Below, piece by piece: positions 52,825 to 62,237 of a DNA stretch of 64,000 nt. This DNA is from an uncultured Prevotellaceae bacterium (GTDB lineage Bacteria > Bacteroidota > Bacteroidia > Bacteroidales > Bacteroidaceae), in contig CAMNIN010000012.1 of NCBI GenBank assembly GCA_946540735.1, forward strand, positions 1 through 64,000, in the 5' to 3' direction. The position numbers and the translations under genes were made by a program. Within the stretch, counting starts at the first letter, position 1, and each line of letters starts with the position of its first letter. The notes beneath the pieces were generated by a model that worked only from the letters and a program-made list of their open reading frames with translations, had not been told where the DNA came from and did not search any database.

Positions 52825-53655
52825 TCAGCTGGTTTCTATTTCTCCGTCGAAGACGAATGCCGCAGGTCCTGTCAGATAGACGTGGTTGTCACCCTCCCGC
52901 CATTCGATGTCGAGTGTTCCGCCGTCCATCATGATGGACGACTTCCGTCCTGCCCGTCCGGTGAGTACGGCGGCCACGGCGGTGGCACATGCCCCCGTTC
53001 CGCAGGCAGCGGTGATGCCGCTGCCTCGTTCCCAGACTCGGGTGCGGATGCACCCGTCGTCCATCACATGAGCCAATTCGATGTTGCATCTTAAGGGGAA
53101 GGCGGCGTGATGTTCCAGCATTGGTCCGGCATCTCCTATTTGATCCACATCATCCGTGAAGATGACATAGTGGGGATTGCCCATCGACACAAAGGTTCCG
53201 ATGGCGGGGGCGTTGTCCATTTGGAATAGTGCATGGTCTTCCAAAATGGGTTCGAGCATGTCGACGGTGACAGCGGTTACTTCTTTTCTGTGGGAGCTGT
53301 CTCCGCTCGCAGGATTGAGGTGCAGTTGCAGCGTTTTTACGCCCGAGAGGGTGAGCAGGCGGATGCGTGCTTTGGAGGTGAGTCCTCTTTCGTATAGGTA
53401 TTTCCCGATGCAGCGGGCAGCGTTGCCGCACATCATTGCTTCGCTTCCGTCAGCATTGAAAATGCGCATTGAGAAGTCGGCTTCGGCTATAGGCGATGCG
53501 CCGATGAGCACCAGTCCGTCGGAACCGATTCCTTTATGCCTGTCGCTCCAAGTGCGCGAAAAGGCTTCCGGTTCGGCGATTTCGTTGAGCATGGTGTCGA
53601 CGTAGATGTAGTCGTTGCCGGCTCCATGCATTTTTGTGAAGTGGATCTTGCTCAT
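52825..53655 (-). CDS. dapF: Diaminopimelate epimerase
   Basis: A 276-residue enzyme that turns LL- into meso-diaminopimelate for lysine and peptidoglycan. The two catalytic Cys are in MMCGNAARC (Cys76) and AACGTGACA (Cys218), and [15 protein letters not shown] is the family start. It overlaps gltD by four bases (ATGA) and is followed by dapL after 65 bases. Together DapL and DapF complete the diaminopimelate branch. Confidence 0.96.
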   Translation of the reverse strand: MSKIHFTKMHGAGNDYIYVDTMLNEIAEPEAFSRTWSDRHKGIGSDGLVLIGASPIAEADFSMRIFNADGSEAMMCGNAARCIGKYLYERGLTSKARIRLLTLSGVKTLQLHLNPASGDSSHRKEVTAVTVDMLEPILEDHALFQMDNAPAIGTFVSMGNPHYVIFTDDVDQIGDAGPMLEHHAAFPLRCNIELAHVMDDGCIRTRVWERGSGITAACGTGACATAVAAVLTGRAGRKSSIMMDGGTLDIEWREGDNHVYLTGPAAFVFDGEIETS

Positions 53656-55001
53656 TTTGAGAGGTATTGGTGTATTTTTTCGGAAACTTGTCTGCCACTG
53701 GCCATGGCACGTACCACCAAGCTGGCACCATTGGCAGCATCACCGCAGAGGAATACATTCTCGGGGTATTCGGGATGTGCGGGTTTGAGGAATCCCATGG
53801 CAAGGAGCACGATCTCGGCTTTGATGATCTCAGGCTTACCCTTCTCGACCATGATGGGTCGCCCTCCGCTGGGATTGGGTTTCCAGTCGATCTCCTGAAC
53901 CTTGACACCTGTGAGTTTTCCGTCTTTACCCAGAAACTTCAGGGTGTTGATGTTCCACCTTCGGGTGCATCCCTCCTCGTGTGAGGAGGTGGTTTTCAGC
54001 GTTCTGGGGAAGTGAGGCCATGGGTTGGCAGGATCCTCTGGACCTTCCGCTGGTCTCGGCATGATCTCGATTTGTGTCACGCTCTTGCACCCTTGTCGGT
54101 GTGCGGTGCCGATGCAGTCGCTGCCTGTATCGCCGCCACCGATCACCAGCACGTCTTTGCCGTGTGCGGTGATCCTCTCGGCTTTAGTATACTCAGCACC
54201 GGCGAGCACTCGGTTTTGCTGTGCGAGCAGTTCCAGGGCGAAATAGACACCTTTCAGTTGGCGTCCTGGTATGTTGAGGTCGCGTGCTGCCGGCGTTCCT
54301 GTGGCAACTACTACGGCATCGTAATGGCTTGCGAATGTGGCGTCACACCTGACCGTCTTGCCAAGGTGGAATATGATGCCTTCTTCTTGCAACAGGCGGA
54401 GACGGCGGTCGATGATGGCTTTGTTGAGTTTGAAATTGGGGATGCCATAACGCAGCAATCCTCCTGCTGCCTCATTGCTGTCGAAGATGTCGACCGTGTA
54501 TCCTTTCTGGTTGAGGTCATTGGCGGCGGCAAGTCCAGCGGGACCTGCACCGATGACGGCAACGCTCATTCCGAGGCGTGGAATGTCGGCGCGTGACTGG
54601 ATAAAGCCTTCCCGGAAAGCCATTTCGGTGATGGCTGCCTCGTTCTCACGGTTGGTGGTGGGCTCATGGTTGTAGCGGTTGAGCACACAGGCCTTCTCGC
54701 AGAGAGCCGGACAGATACGGCCCGTGAACTCAGGAAAGGGATTGGTCGATGAGAGCAATCGGTAGGCCATTTCCCAGTCCCCCTTGTAGAGCGCGTCGTT
54801 CCATTCCGGAGCCTTGTTACCCAGCGGACAGGCCCAATGGCAGAAGGGTACACCACAGTCCATGCAGCGTGAGGCCTGTGCCTGTCGTTCGCGGGTGTTG
54901 AGCGTCTGCTCTACTTCGCCAAAGTCATGGATGCGGTCATGAATCGGACGGTAACCTGCTTCCTGGCGGTGTATTTGTAAAAATGCTTTCGGATTTCCCA
55001 T
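53652..55001 (-). CDS. gltD: Glutamate synthase (NADPH) small subunit
   Basis: A 449-residue flavoprotein that passes electrons from NAD(P)H through FAD and iron-sulphur clusters to GltB. The N-terminal Cys clusters [17 protein letters not shown] and [18 protein letters not shown] are the 4Fe-4S ligands. The FAD-binding [13 protein letters not shown] and the NADPH-binding [11 protein letters not shown] follow, and the end [13 protein letters not shown] is the FAD C-terminal loop. It is 18 bases from gltB and overlaps dapF. Confidence 0.95.
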   Translation of the reverse strand: MGNPKAFLQIHRQEAGYRPIHDRIHDFGEVEQTLNTRERQAQASRCMDCGVPFCHWACPLGNKAPEWNDALYKGDWEMAYRLLSSTNPFPEFTGRICPALCEKACVLNRYNHEPTTNRENEAAITEMAFREGFIQSRADIPRLGMSVAVIGAGPAGLAAANDLNQKGYTVDIFDSNEAAGGLLRYGIPNFKLNKAIIDRRLRLLQEEGIIFHLGKTVRCDATFASHYDAVVVATGTPAARDLNIPGRQLKGVYFALELLAQQNRVLAGAEYTKAERITAHGKDVLVIGGGDTGSDCIGTAHRQGCKSVTQIEIMPRPAEGPEDPANPWPHFPRTLKTTSSHEEGCTRRWNINTLKFLGKDGKLTGVKVQEIDWKPNPSGGRPIMVEKGKPEIIKAEIVLLAMGFLKPAHPEYPENVFLCGDAANGASLVVRAMASGRQVSEKIHQYLSK

Positions 55002-55019
55002 GATTGTGTGTTTGAAGGG

Positions 55020-58000
55020 TTAGTAATCACGCTGCATGTCAGCTATCTTCTGACGCAACTTGTTCATCTGTTCTTCCTGGAGCACCCGCTTGTATTCGAT
55101 CGGGATGACTTGCACGAAATCCTCCAGGTATCGCTGCCAGTTGTCAAGCATCCGGCCGGCAAGTGCTGATCCTGTGTGCAGATAATGTTGACGGATGAGC
55201 TCAAGCAGTTCCTTTCGGCTGACGCTGTCCTCCACGAGGTTGATTTCCACCATGTCCATGTTGCAGTAGTAGTCGAAAGAATGTTCCGGGTCATAGACGT
55301 AGGCTACACCACCCGACATGCCGGCGGCGAAATTACGGCCTGTCTGTCCGAGAACGACCACGCGGCCCCCCGTCATGTATTCACAACAATGGTCTCCGGC
55401 CCCCTCGATGACGGCGATGGCACCCGAGTTGCGCACACCGAAGCGCTCGCCCACCTTGCCGTTGATGAACAGCTCTCCGCAGGTAGCGCCATAGAGTCCG
55501 GTGTTGCCGGCGATGATGTTCTCCTCGGCCTTGAAGTTGGCGCGGGTGGGAGGGAGGATGGCGATACGGCCTCCGCTCAGTCCTTTGGCGAAATAGTCGT
55601 TGGCCTCGCCCTCCAGTTTGAAACTAACACCACGGGCCAGGAACGCCCCGAAAGACTGGCCTGCCGACCCTTTGAATTTCACCTTGATTGTGTCGTCGGG
55701 CAATCCTGCGTGGCCGTATTTTTTCGCTATTGTGCCCGAGAGCATGGCGCCCACGGCGCGGTCGGTGTTGCGGATGGCGTAGTCGAGGCTGATGTCTTCC
55801 TGCAGGTCGAGAGCTCTCCTTGCCGCATCTGTCATTTGCAGGTCGATCAAGTTGCTGTTCATTCCCAGAGGGATGGATGGTTTCTGCATGTTGCCCGTGA
55901 AGTGCAGTGTGCCTTCTTCCCGATGGAGCAGACGGGTGAGGTCGAGCGCTGATGGCCGGGTCTCTATGAGGTCGCAGCGGCCTATGATGTCATTGAGGCT
56001 CCTGAATCCCATCTCTGCCAGGTACTCACGCACCTCTTGTGCGAGAAACGTGAAGTAGTTGACCAGATATTCATACCGGCCGATGAAGTGCTTCCGTAAT
56101 TCGGGATGTTGTGTGGCAACGCCCATCGGACAGGTGTTGAGGTTGCATTTGCGCATCATCACACACCCGAGTACGATCAGGGGGGCGGTGCCGAAACCAA
56201 ACTCCTCGGCACCGAGAAGGGCTGTCAGCATGATGTCACGTCCGGTCTTCATCTGACCGTCGACCTGCAGGCGGACGCTGCTTCGCAGACCGTTCCTGAC
56301 CAGTGTCTGCTGGGTCTCTGCCAGTCCGATTTCCGGCGAGATGCCGGCGAATCGCATGCTCGAAGCCGGACTGGCGCCCGTACCTCCCTCAGCACCGCTG
56401 ATCACGATGAGGTCGGCCTTGGCTTTCGCCACGCCGGCGGCTATCGTTCCTACGCCGCTCTCTGCCACGAGTTTCACACTGACGGTGGCCGAGGGGTTGA
56501 CGTTCTTCAGGTCGAAGATGAGCTGTGCCAAGTCTTCTATGCTGTAGATGTCGTGATGGGGCGGGGGAGAGATGAGCGAGATGTCGGGGATGCTATGCCG
56601 GGTTTTGGCAATCACTTCGTTCACTTTGAAACCGGGCAACTGTCCTCCCTCGCCAGGCTTGGCTCCTTGTGCCACCTTGATTTGGATTTCCTCGGCATTC
56701 ACCAGATACTCCGTGGTCACGCCGAAACGACCGCTGGCCACCTGCTTGGTCTTTGACGAGAGGCTGATGCCGTCGTACGTGGTACTGAAACGTTCGGCAT
56801 CCTCGCCGCCTTCACCGGTGTTGGAGCGCGCTCCGAGTTTGTTCATGGCCAGGCAGATGGCCTCGTGCGCCTCTTTGCTCAATGCGCCGAACGACATGGC
56901 TCCTGTTACGAAATGCTTGACGATGTCTTCCACGGGTTCCACCTCCTCGATGTCAATGGGGCTTTTCTTCCATCCCATGAAGTCGCGGATGAAGATGGGG
57001 CTCTCTTTCTCGTCGACCAACCGTGAGAACTCCTTGAACAGCTGATAATCGCCTGTCCGTGTCGCTCTTTGCAGTGTGGCGATGGTCTCCGGGTTCCATG
57101 CGTGCTTCACGCCATCGCTACGCCAGTGAAATTGTCCGAGGTCAGGCAGATAATACTTGGAATCGCTTGCCCAAGCGGTATGGTGCATGGCCGCGGCGTC
57201 CTTGGCGATCTTGTCTAATCCAATGCCGCCAATGGTTGAGATTTCCGTTCCGAAATAGGTTCTCAGCAGACTCTCGCTCAGTCCGATGCTCTCGAAGATC
57301 TTCGCACCCCGGTAAGAACGGATGGTTGAGATGCCCATCTTGGCCATGATCTTGAACAAGCCTTTCTTCACGGCCTTGATGTAGTTGGCCTCTGCCGTGG
57401 CGTAGTCTTCTTGTATCTTGTGGTGTTTCACCAGGTCGTCGAGCACGGCGAAGGTCATGTAGGGACAAAGGGCACTGGCTCCGTAGCCCAGCAGCAGTGC
57501 GGCGTGCATGGTCTCACGGATCTCGCCGCTTTCCACGATCAGTGCGGTCTGCACCCGTTTGCCGGCGTTGATCAGGTAGTGATGCACTACAGAGACGGCG
57601 AGCAGGCTTGGTATGGCCATGTGGTCGGTGTCCACATCGCGGTCGCTCAGAATGATGTAGTTGTATCCTTCGTCGACGCTTCTCTCGGCCTCATGGCAGA
57701 GGGCGTCGAGAGCCTCACGGAGTCCTTCTCCTCCCTTCGCACCATCAAAGAGCATGGGCAGTTTGATGGTGTTGAATCCTTTGTATCTGATGTTGCAGAG
57801 TATGTCGAGCTGTGTGTTGTTGAGGATGGGGTGGGGCAGGCGCACCATCTTGCAGTTGGTCTCGTCGGGAACGAGGATGCCGGTACCCACCCTTCCGATA
57901 TACTCCGTGAGCGACATGACCAGCTCTTCCCGTATCGAGTCGATGGCGGGATTGGTCACCTGTGCGAACTGCTGACGGAAATAATTGAAAAAAGTCTGGG

Positions 58001-59498
58001 GTCTGTCGGATAGCACGGCCAGTGGCGTGTCGTTACCCATCGATGCCGTGGGTTCCTGGCCGTTGACGGCCATGGGAACGATGGTCGCATCGATATCCTC
58101 CGCGCCGTAACCGAACAGTATCTCTTTCTGGAGCAAATCGGGGATGGCATTCTCCACATGCCGTCCACTCTTGAGCTTTTCAAGCTGAATGCGGTTGGTG
58201 CTCAACCACTGCCGGTAGGGGTGTGCCGAAGCCAATTGCCGCTTGATTTCCCCATCATAGTAGATACGTCCTTCCTGGGTGTCGATGAGCAGGATTTTTC
58301 CGGGTTGCAAGCGTCCTTTCTCGGCGATTTCCGTCGGGTCGAAATCCATCACGCCGGTTTCTGACGCTACGATCAAGGTGTCGCTCTTCGTGATGGTATA
58401 ACGAGCCGGACGCAGACCGTTGCGGTCGAGCATGCCACCGGCAAACCTGCCGTCGGAGAATAACAGCGCTGCCGGACCGTCCCATGGTTCCATCAGGATG
58501 GAATGGTATTCGTAGAAGGCCTTCAGGTCCTCGCTGATGGGATTCTTGTCGTTGAACGACTCCGGGACGAGCACGCTCATGGCATGAGGAAGCGATAGTC
58601 CCGACATGACCAGGAACTCCAGCACGTTGTCGAGCGAAGCCGAATCCGACATGTCGGGCTGCACGATGGGCGAGATCTCTTTTACATCGCCCAGTGCCTC
58701 TGAGCTCAGTACGCTCTCCCTGGCTTTCATCCATCCGCGGTTACCTCGTATGGTGTTGATCTCGCCGTTATGGCACAGCAAGCGGAAAGGCTGCGCCAAA
58801 CTCCAGGTGGGGAAGGTGTTTGTGCTGAAACGTGAGTGCACCAGTGCCAGCCCGCTTGTCAGATAGGGATTGGTCAGGTCGCTGAAATACTGTCTCACCT
58901 GCACCGAAGAAAGCATGCCCTTGTAGATTATGTTCTGATTGCTCAGCGAGCAGATGTAGAAGTCCTTGTGGCTCACTCTGCGCTCAATCTTCTTCCTGAT
59001 CCTGTATAATGTGCGGGGGAAGACCAGTACCTTGTCATCAGATACGCCCGTGATGAACACTTGTTTGATGGCGGGCTCTGTCGACCTGGCAGACTCGCCC
59101 AGGCATTCGGGGTTGGTCGGCACCGTGCGCAGATGCATCAGCTGCAGTCCTTCACGTTCGATTTCCTCGATCATCACGCTCAGGATTTCTTGCTGGGCCT
59201 GTTCGTCCTTAGGCAGGAAAACCAGTCCTGTGCCGTATTTCCCCTTTTCGGGGACAGGGATGCCTTGCAACAGAATAAATTCGTGCGGAATCTGGATCAT
59301 GATACCAGCTCCATCGCCATCCTTGCCGACCTCGGCTCCACGGTGACGCATGTTTTCCAGCACATGGAGGGCTTGGTCCACCAGTTCATGGCTCTTGCCT
59401 GCATGGATGTTGACAATCATGCCCACACCGCAAGCGTCGTGCTCGTAATCTCTCTGGTATAACCCTTTGCCTGTTTGAACTTGATAACTTTCTGACAT
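55020..59498 (-). CDS. gltB: Glutamate synthase large subunit
   Basis: A 1492-residue enzyme that converts glutamine and 2-oxoglutarate to two glutamates. Domains in order: class II glutamine amidotransferase (Cys in HDACGVGM, residue about 23, after a short propeptide), a central domain (about 450-740), the FMN/4Fe-4S TIM barrel (about 780-1180; GEGGEDAERF, LISPPPHHDIYSIEDL, CPMGVATQ) and the C-terminal beta-helix (GXGXG, about 1220-1440). Length is normal. It leads the operon with glnN at its far end and has a strong promoter. Confidence 0.97.
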   Translation of the reverse strand: MSESYQVQTGKGLYQRDYEHDACGVGMIVNIHAGKSHELVDQALHVLENMRHRGAEVGKDGDGAGIMIQIPHEFILLQGIPVPEKGKYGTGLVFLPKDEQAQQEILSVMIEEIEREGLQLMHLRTVPTNPECLGESARSTEPAIKQVFITGVSDDKVLVFPRTLYRIRKKIERRVSHKDFYICSLSNQNIIYKGMLSSVQVRQYFSDLTNPYLTSGLALVHSRFSTNTFPTWSLAQPFRLLCHNGEINTIRGNRGWMKARESVLSSEALGDVKEISPIVQPDMSDSASLDNVLEFLVMSGLSLPHAMSVLVPESFNDKNPISEDLKAFYEYHSILMEPWDGPAALLFSDGRFAGGMLDRNGLRPARYTITKSDTLIVASETGVMDFDPTEIAEKGRLQPGKILLIDTQEGRIYYDGEIKRQLASAHPYRQWLSTNRIQLEKLKSGRHVENAIPDLLQKEILFGYGAEDIDATIVPMAVNGQEPTASMGNDTPLAVLSDRPQTFFNYFRQQFAQVTNPAIDSIREELVMSLTEYIGRVGTGILVPDETNCKMVRLPHPILNNTQLDILCNIRYKGFNTIKLPMLFDGAKGGEGLREALDALCHEAERSVDEGYNYIILSDRDVDTDHMAIPSLLAVSVVHHYLINAGKRVQTALIVESGEIRETMHAALLLGYGASALCPYMTFAVLDDLVKHHKIQEDYATAEANYIKAVKKGLFKIMAKMGISTIRSYRGAKIFESIGLSESLLRTYFGTEISTIGGIGLDKIAKDAAAMHHTAWASDSKYYLPDLGQFHWRSDGVKHAWNPETIATLQRATRTGDYQLFKEFSRLVDEKESPIFIRDFMGWKKSPIDIEEVEPVEDIVKHFVTGAMSFGALSKEAHEAICLAMNKLGARSNTGEGGEDAERFSTTYDGISLSSKTKQVASGRFGVTTEYLVNAEEIQIKVAQGAKPGEGGQLPGFKVNEVIAKTRHSIPDISLISPPPHHDIYSIEDLAQLIFDLKNVNPSATVSVKLVAESGVGTIAAGVAKAKADLIVISGAEGGTGASPASSMRFAGISPEIGLAETQQTLVRNGLRSSVRLQVDGQMKTGRDIMLTALLGAEEFGFGTAPLIVLGCVMMRKCNLNTCPMGVATQHPELRKHFIGRYEYLVNYFTFLAQEVREYLAEMGFRSLNDIIGRCDLIETRPSALDLTRLLHREEGTLHFTGNMQKPSIPLGMNSNLIDLQMTDAARRALDLQEDISLDYAIRNTDRAVGAMLSGTIAKKYGHAGLPDDTIKVKFKGSAGQSFGAFLARGVSFKLEGEANDYFAKGLSGGRIAILPPTRANFKAEENIIAGNTGLYGATCGELFINGKVGERFGVRNSGAIAVIEGAGDHCCEYMTGGRVVVLGQTGRNFAAGMSGGVAYVYDPEHSFDYYCNMDMVEINLVEDSVSRKELLELIRQHYLHTGSALAGRMLDNWQRYLEDFVQVIPIEYKRVLQEEQMNKLRQKIADMQRDY

Positions 59499-59538
59499 AT
59501 TCTAGTGCGTTTGATATTTCATTTTGTCAACAACGGCG

Positions 59539-59570
59539 CAAAGATACTAACATTTTGATGAATATTCAAA
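59539..59570 (-). promoter_or_regulatory. Promoter of the gltB operon
   Basis: On the minus strand TTTG (59570-59567), 20 bases, then TATCTTTG (59546-59539) followed by C: a full match to the vegetative consensus, 40 bases before the gltB ATG. Confidence 0.75.
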
Positions 59571-59746
59571 ATAATTGCTTTCATTTTTATTTTGTTTTTG
59601 ATTTATTCCTTACGTTCTGATATATTTTTACTCCAATTGCTTTCGATTTTCTGCATTTTTACGTGATATACTATCAAATTGCAACCTATCTTTTGTTTTT
59701 ACTATTAAAATTTAGAAATATTGAAGATTATTCTTTCGTTTTGTCA

Positions 59747-59754
59747 TAAATTTG
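59747..59754 (+). promoter_or_regulatory. -7 element TAAATTTG of glnB-amtB
   Basis: TAAATTTG followed by C, 44 bases before the glnB ATG. The -33 box is weak. Together with the gltB promoter it fills the 300-base AT-rich divergent region 59499-59798, in which nothing else is seen. Confidence 0.5.
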
Positions 59755-59798
59755 CAGTCGGAAAAGCTATTGTATGTGTTATTTAAAGGTAAAAAGAA

Positions 59799-60146
59799 AT
59801 GAAGAAGATTGAAGCGATTATCCGCAAGACCAAGTTTGAGGAGGTGAAAGAGGCTTTGTTGTCCTCCGACATCGATTGGTTTGAGTATCATGATGTGCAT
59901 GGTATCGGACAGAGCCGTCAGGAGCGCATTTACCGTGGTGTACAATATTCTACAGATGTTATCGAGCGGGTTGCCATCACTATTGTATGTCGTGATGTCG
60001 TATTGCCGCCCACCATCAAGGTCATCCTGGAAGTTGCCCATACCGGTGAAATCGGTGATGGACGTATTTTCGTGAGTGACGTGATCGATACTTATTCTAT
60101 CCGCACGGGCGAAAATGGTGATACGGTATTGAGAGACAAAAAGTAA
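59799..60146 (+). CDS. glnB: PII-family nitrogen signalling protein
   Basis: A 115-residue PII protein. MKKIEAIIRKTKFEEVKEAL, the T-loop with the modifiable-type Tyr50 in YRGVQYST, the B-loop VAHTGEIGDGRIFVSDV and the C-loop RTGENGD are all present. PII binds ATP, ADP and 2-oxoglutarate and reports nitrogen status. It is co-transcribed with amtB 31 bases later, so it probably plays the GlnK part of gating AmtB. Confidence 0.95.
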   Translation: MKKIEAIIRKTKFEEVKEALLSSDIDWFEYHDVHGIGQSRQERIYRGVQYSTDVIERVAITIVCRDVVLPPTIKVILEVAHTGEIGDGRIFVSDVIDTYSIRTGENGDTVLRDKK

Positions 60147-60176
60147 GAAGGATATATATTTTTTTAAGGTAAGAAG

Positions 60177-61436
60177 ATGATGAATGAAATTGGATTATCA
60201 CTCGACACCGTATGGATGCTTTTAGCAGCCATGCTTGTTTTCTGGATGCAGCCAGGTTTCGCATTGTGTGAGGCTGGCTTTACACGAGGCAAAAACACAG
60301 TCAACATTTTGATGAAGAACTTCGTCGATTTCATGTTTGGCTCACTTTTGTTCTTCTTTGTCGGTTTCGGCTTTATGTTTGGCTCAGAAGGTGCTGGTTT
60401 TATAGGATCACCCAACTGGGGCGACTTGAGTTTCTTCAAAGGCGACTTGCCGGTGGAGGGTTTCTTGATTTTTGAGACTGTTTTCTGTGCCACCTCAGCT
60501 ACTATTGTCAGCGGTGCCATGGCCGAACGCACGAAATTCTCAATGTATCTGATTTATTCAGCTTGTATCTCGCTGTTTATCTATCCTATAGAAGGACACT
60601 GGACCTGGGGAGGCGGATGGCTGTGCAATGACAGTGCCGACTCTTTTATGATGTCAACCTTCGGTGCAGTCTTCCACGATTTTGCCGGATCGGCCATCGT
60701 GCATTCGGTTGGTGGTGTGCTGGCCCTTATCGGGGCAATGGCACTTGGCCCTCGCCGTGGTAAGTATGGACGTGACGGTAAGAGCCGTGCTATCCCAGGG
60801 CACAATCTGACGCTTGCCTCTCTGGGTGTGTTCATTCTTTGGATGGGGTGGTTTGGCTTCAACCCTGGCTCGCAGTTAGCAGCCAGCGGTGAGGTGAACC
60901 GTGTGGCGATCAGCCATGTGTTTCTGACAACCAACCTCTCTGCTGCCGCAGGTGGTACGGCCACGATGTTTGTCACCTATATCAAATATGGCAAACCGTC
61001 GCTTTCCCTGACGCTCAACGGCATTTTGGCTGGATTAGTCGGCATCACAGCTGGGTGTGACCTCGTATCTCCATTCGGTTCCGTGGTCATTGGCCTTGTA
61101 TGTGGGTTGGTACTGGTTTTTGCCATCGAATACATCGACCATAAACTGCACATCGACGACCCCGTTGGCGCTTCGTCCGTACATGGCGTATGCGGTATTC
61201 TCGGCACACTGATGACAGGCTTGCTCTCCACGAGCAATGGCGCTTTCTACGGTCATGGCTGGGGATTCTTCGGTGCCGAGTGCTTTGGCATCCTGATCAT
61301 CGATCTCTGGGCCGTTGCCTGTGGCTTTGTCCTGTTTTATGGCATCAAATTTCTGCATGGTCTGCGTGTGGATGGTCGCATCGAGGATGAAGGGCTTGAC
61401 ATTTACGAGCATGGAGAGAGCTGTTACAATTCATGA
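60177..61436 (+). CDS. amtB: Ammonium transporter
   Basis: A 419-residue Amt/Rh-family channel with eleven helices. The pore twin-His are H176 (FHDFAGSAIVH) and H336 (SSVHGVCG), and the family signature with FNPGS is clear. There is no cleaved signal. PII and AmtB genes are adjacent, as usual, and a beta-barrel gene follows in the same direction. Use of the first or second Met (60177 or 60180) is open. Confidence 0.96.
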   Translation: MMNEIGLSLDTVWMLLAAMLVFWMQPGFALCEAGFTRGKNTVNILMKNFVDFMFGSLLFFFVGFGFMFGSEGAGFIGSPNWGDLSFFKGDLPVEGFLIFETVFCATSATIVSGAMAERTKFSMYLIYSACISLFIYPIEGHWTWGGGWLCNDSADSFMMSTFGAVFHDFAGSAIVHSVGGVLALIGAMALGPRRGKYGRDGKSRAIPGHNLTLASLGVFILWMGWFGFNPGSQLAASGEVNRVAISHVFLTTNLSAAAGGTATMFVTYIKYGKPSLSLTLNGILAGLVGITAGCDLVSPFGSVVIGLVCGLVLVFAIEYIDHKLHIDDPVGASSVHGVCGILGTLMTGLLSTSNGAFYGHGWGFFGAECFGILIIDLWAVACGFVLFYGIKFLHGLRVDGRIEDEGLDIYEHGESCYNS

Positions 61437-61455
61437 TGAAATTAGGTTTTAAGGT

Positions 61456-62160
61456 ATGAAAAAGATTGTATTGTTTGCAATGGGACTGGTGCTCTGCGGC
61501 ACCACCCTTGCACAGGAGAATGTAGAATCCACTATCAGTGGCGACTTTGTGAGTAGTTATATCTGGCGTGGTCAGGATTTGGGTAGTGTGGCAGTCCAGC
61601 CGACACTGGGCGTAGGCTATAAAGGATTGTCGCTGACAGCTTGGGGCAGTTACGGATTGACTAACCCCGACGACGTGAAGGAGTTCGACCTGACACTGGG
61701 CTACTCTGTAGGAGGTTTCAATGTCGGCATCACCGACTACTGGTTCAACGTGGGTCTCGACCCTGACGCACGCTACTTCAAATACGACGCTCACGGCACG
61801 AACCACCTTTTCGAGGCCAACATCGGCTATGATTTCGGATTCGCTTCGCTGCAGTTGTACACCAATTTTGCAGGCAACGATGGCATGAACAAGGAAGGCG
61901 AGCGTGCGTACAGCAGCTATTTCGAGGTGAATGTCCCATTCCATTTTGCTGGTTTCGACTGGAGTGGCACGGCGGGTGCCGTCCCTTACGCCACCACATC
62001 TTATGGCACGACGGGTTTCGCCGTCACCAACCTGTCGTTGCGAGCAACCAAGGACATACGAGTGACCGAATCGTTTACCATTCCCATATTTGGACAGGCA
62101 ACAGCCAATCCATGTTCGCAGAAAGCCTACCTGGTTCTTGGTTTCACGCTGCGACCCTGA
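61456..62160 (+). CDS. Outer-membrane beta-barrel protein of the ammonium operon (Gcw_chp-like)
   Basis: A 234-residue exported barrel protein (signal MKKIVLFAMGLVLCGTTLAQ). The family start ISGDFVSSYIWRGQDLGSVA, with many short amphipathic strands, ends LVLGFTLRP, a barrel-type C-terminus. It resembles the TIGR02001/Gcw_chp group of unknown function. The gene follows amtB after 19 bases, so it may be a porin that helps ammonium, amines or other small N compounds to enter; this is inference from position. Confidence 0.72.
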   Translation: MKKIVLFAMGLVLCGTTLAQENVESTISGDFVSSYIWRGQDLGSVAVQPTLGVGYKGLSLTAWGSYGLTNPDDVKEFDLTLGYSVGGFNVGITDYWFNVGLDPDARYFKYDAHGTNHLFEANIGYDFGFASLQLYTNFAGNDGMNKEGERAYSSYFEVNVPFHFAGFDWSGTAGAVPYATTSYGTTGFAVTNLSLRATKDIRVTESFTIPIFGQATANPCSQKAYLVLGFTLRP

Positions 62161-62173
62161 TCCATGGTCAGCT

Positions 62174-62205
62174 CCCCCCCTTCCACTTAGGTGGAATAGG
62201 GGGGG
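62174..62205 (+). terminator. Strong GC hairpin after the ammonium operon
   Basis: CCCCCCC-TTCCAC (62174-62186), loop TTAG, GTGGAA, TA, GGGGGGG (62191-62205): a 13-pair stem with a two-base bulge. There is no T-run, so it may be a rho-linked 3' end or an mRNA-protecting hairpin. Confidence 0.5.
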
Positions 62206-62237
62206 CGTATAGCAAGAGTTAAACAACTAAATGATAT

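Noticed and set aside
62174..62205. A standard rho-independent terminator
   Set aside because: The hairpin is strong but no T-run follows, so it is listed with low certainty as a terminator.
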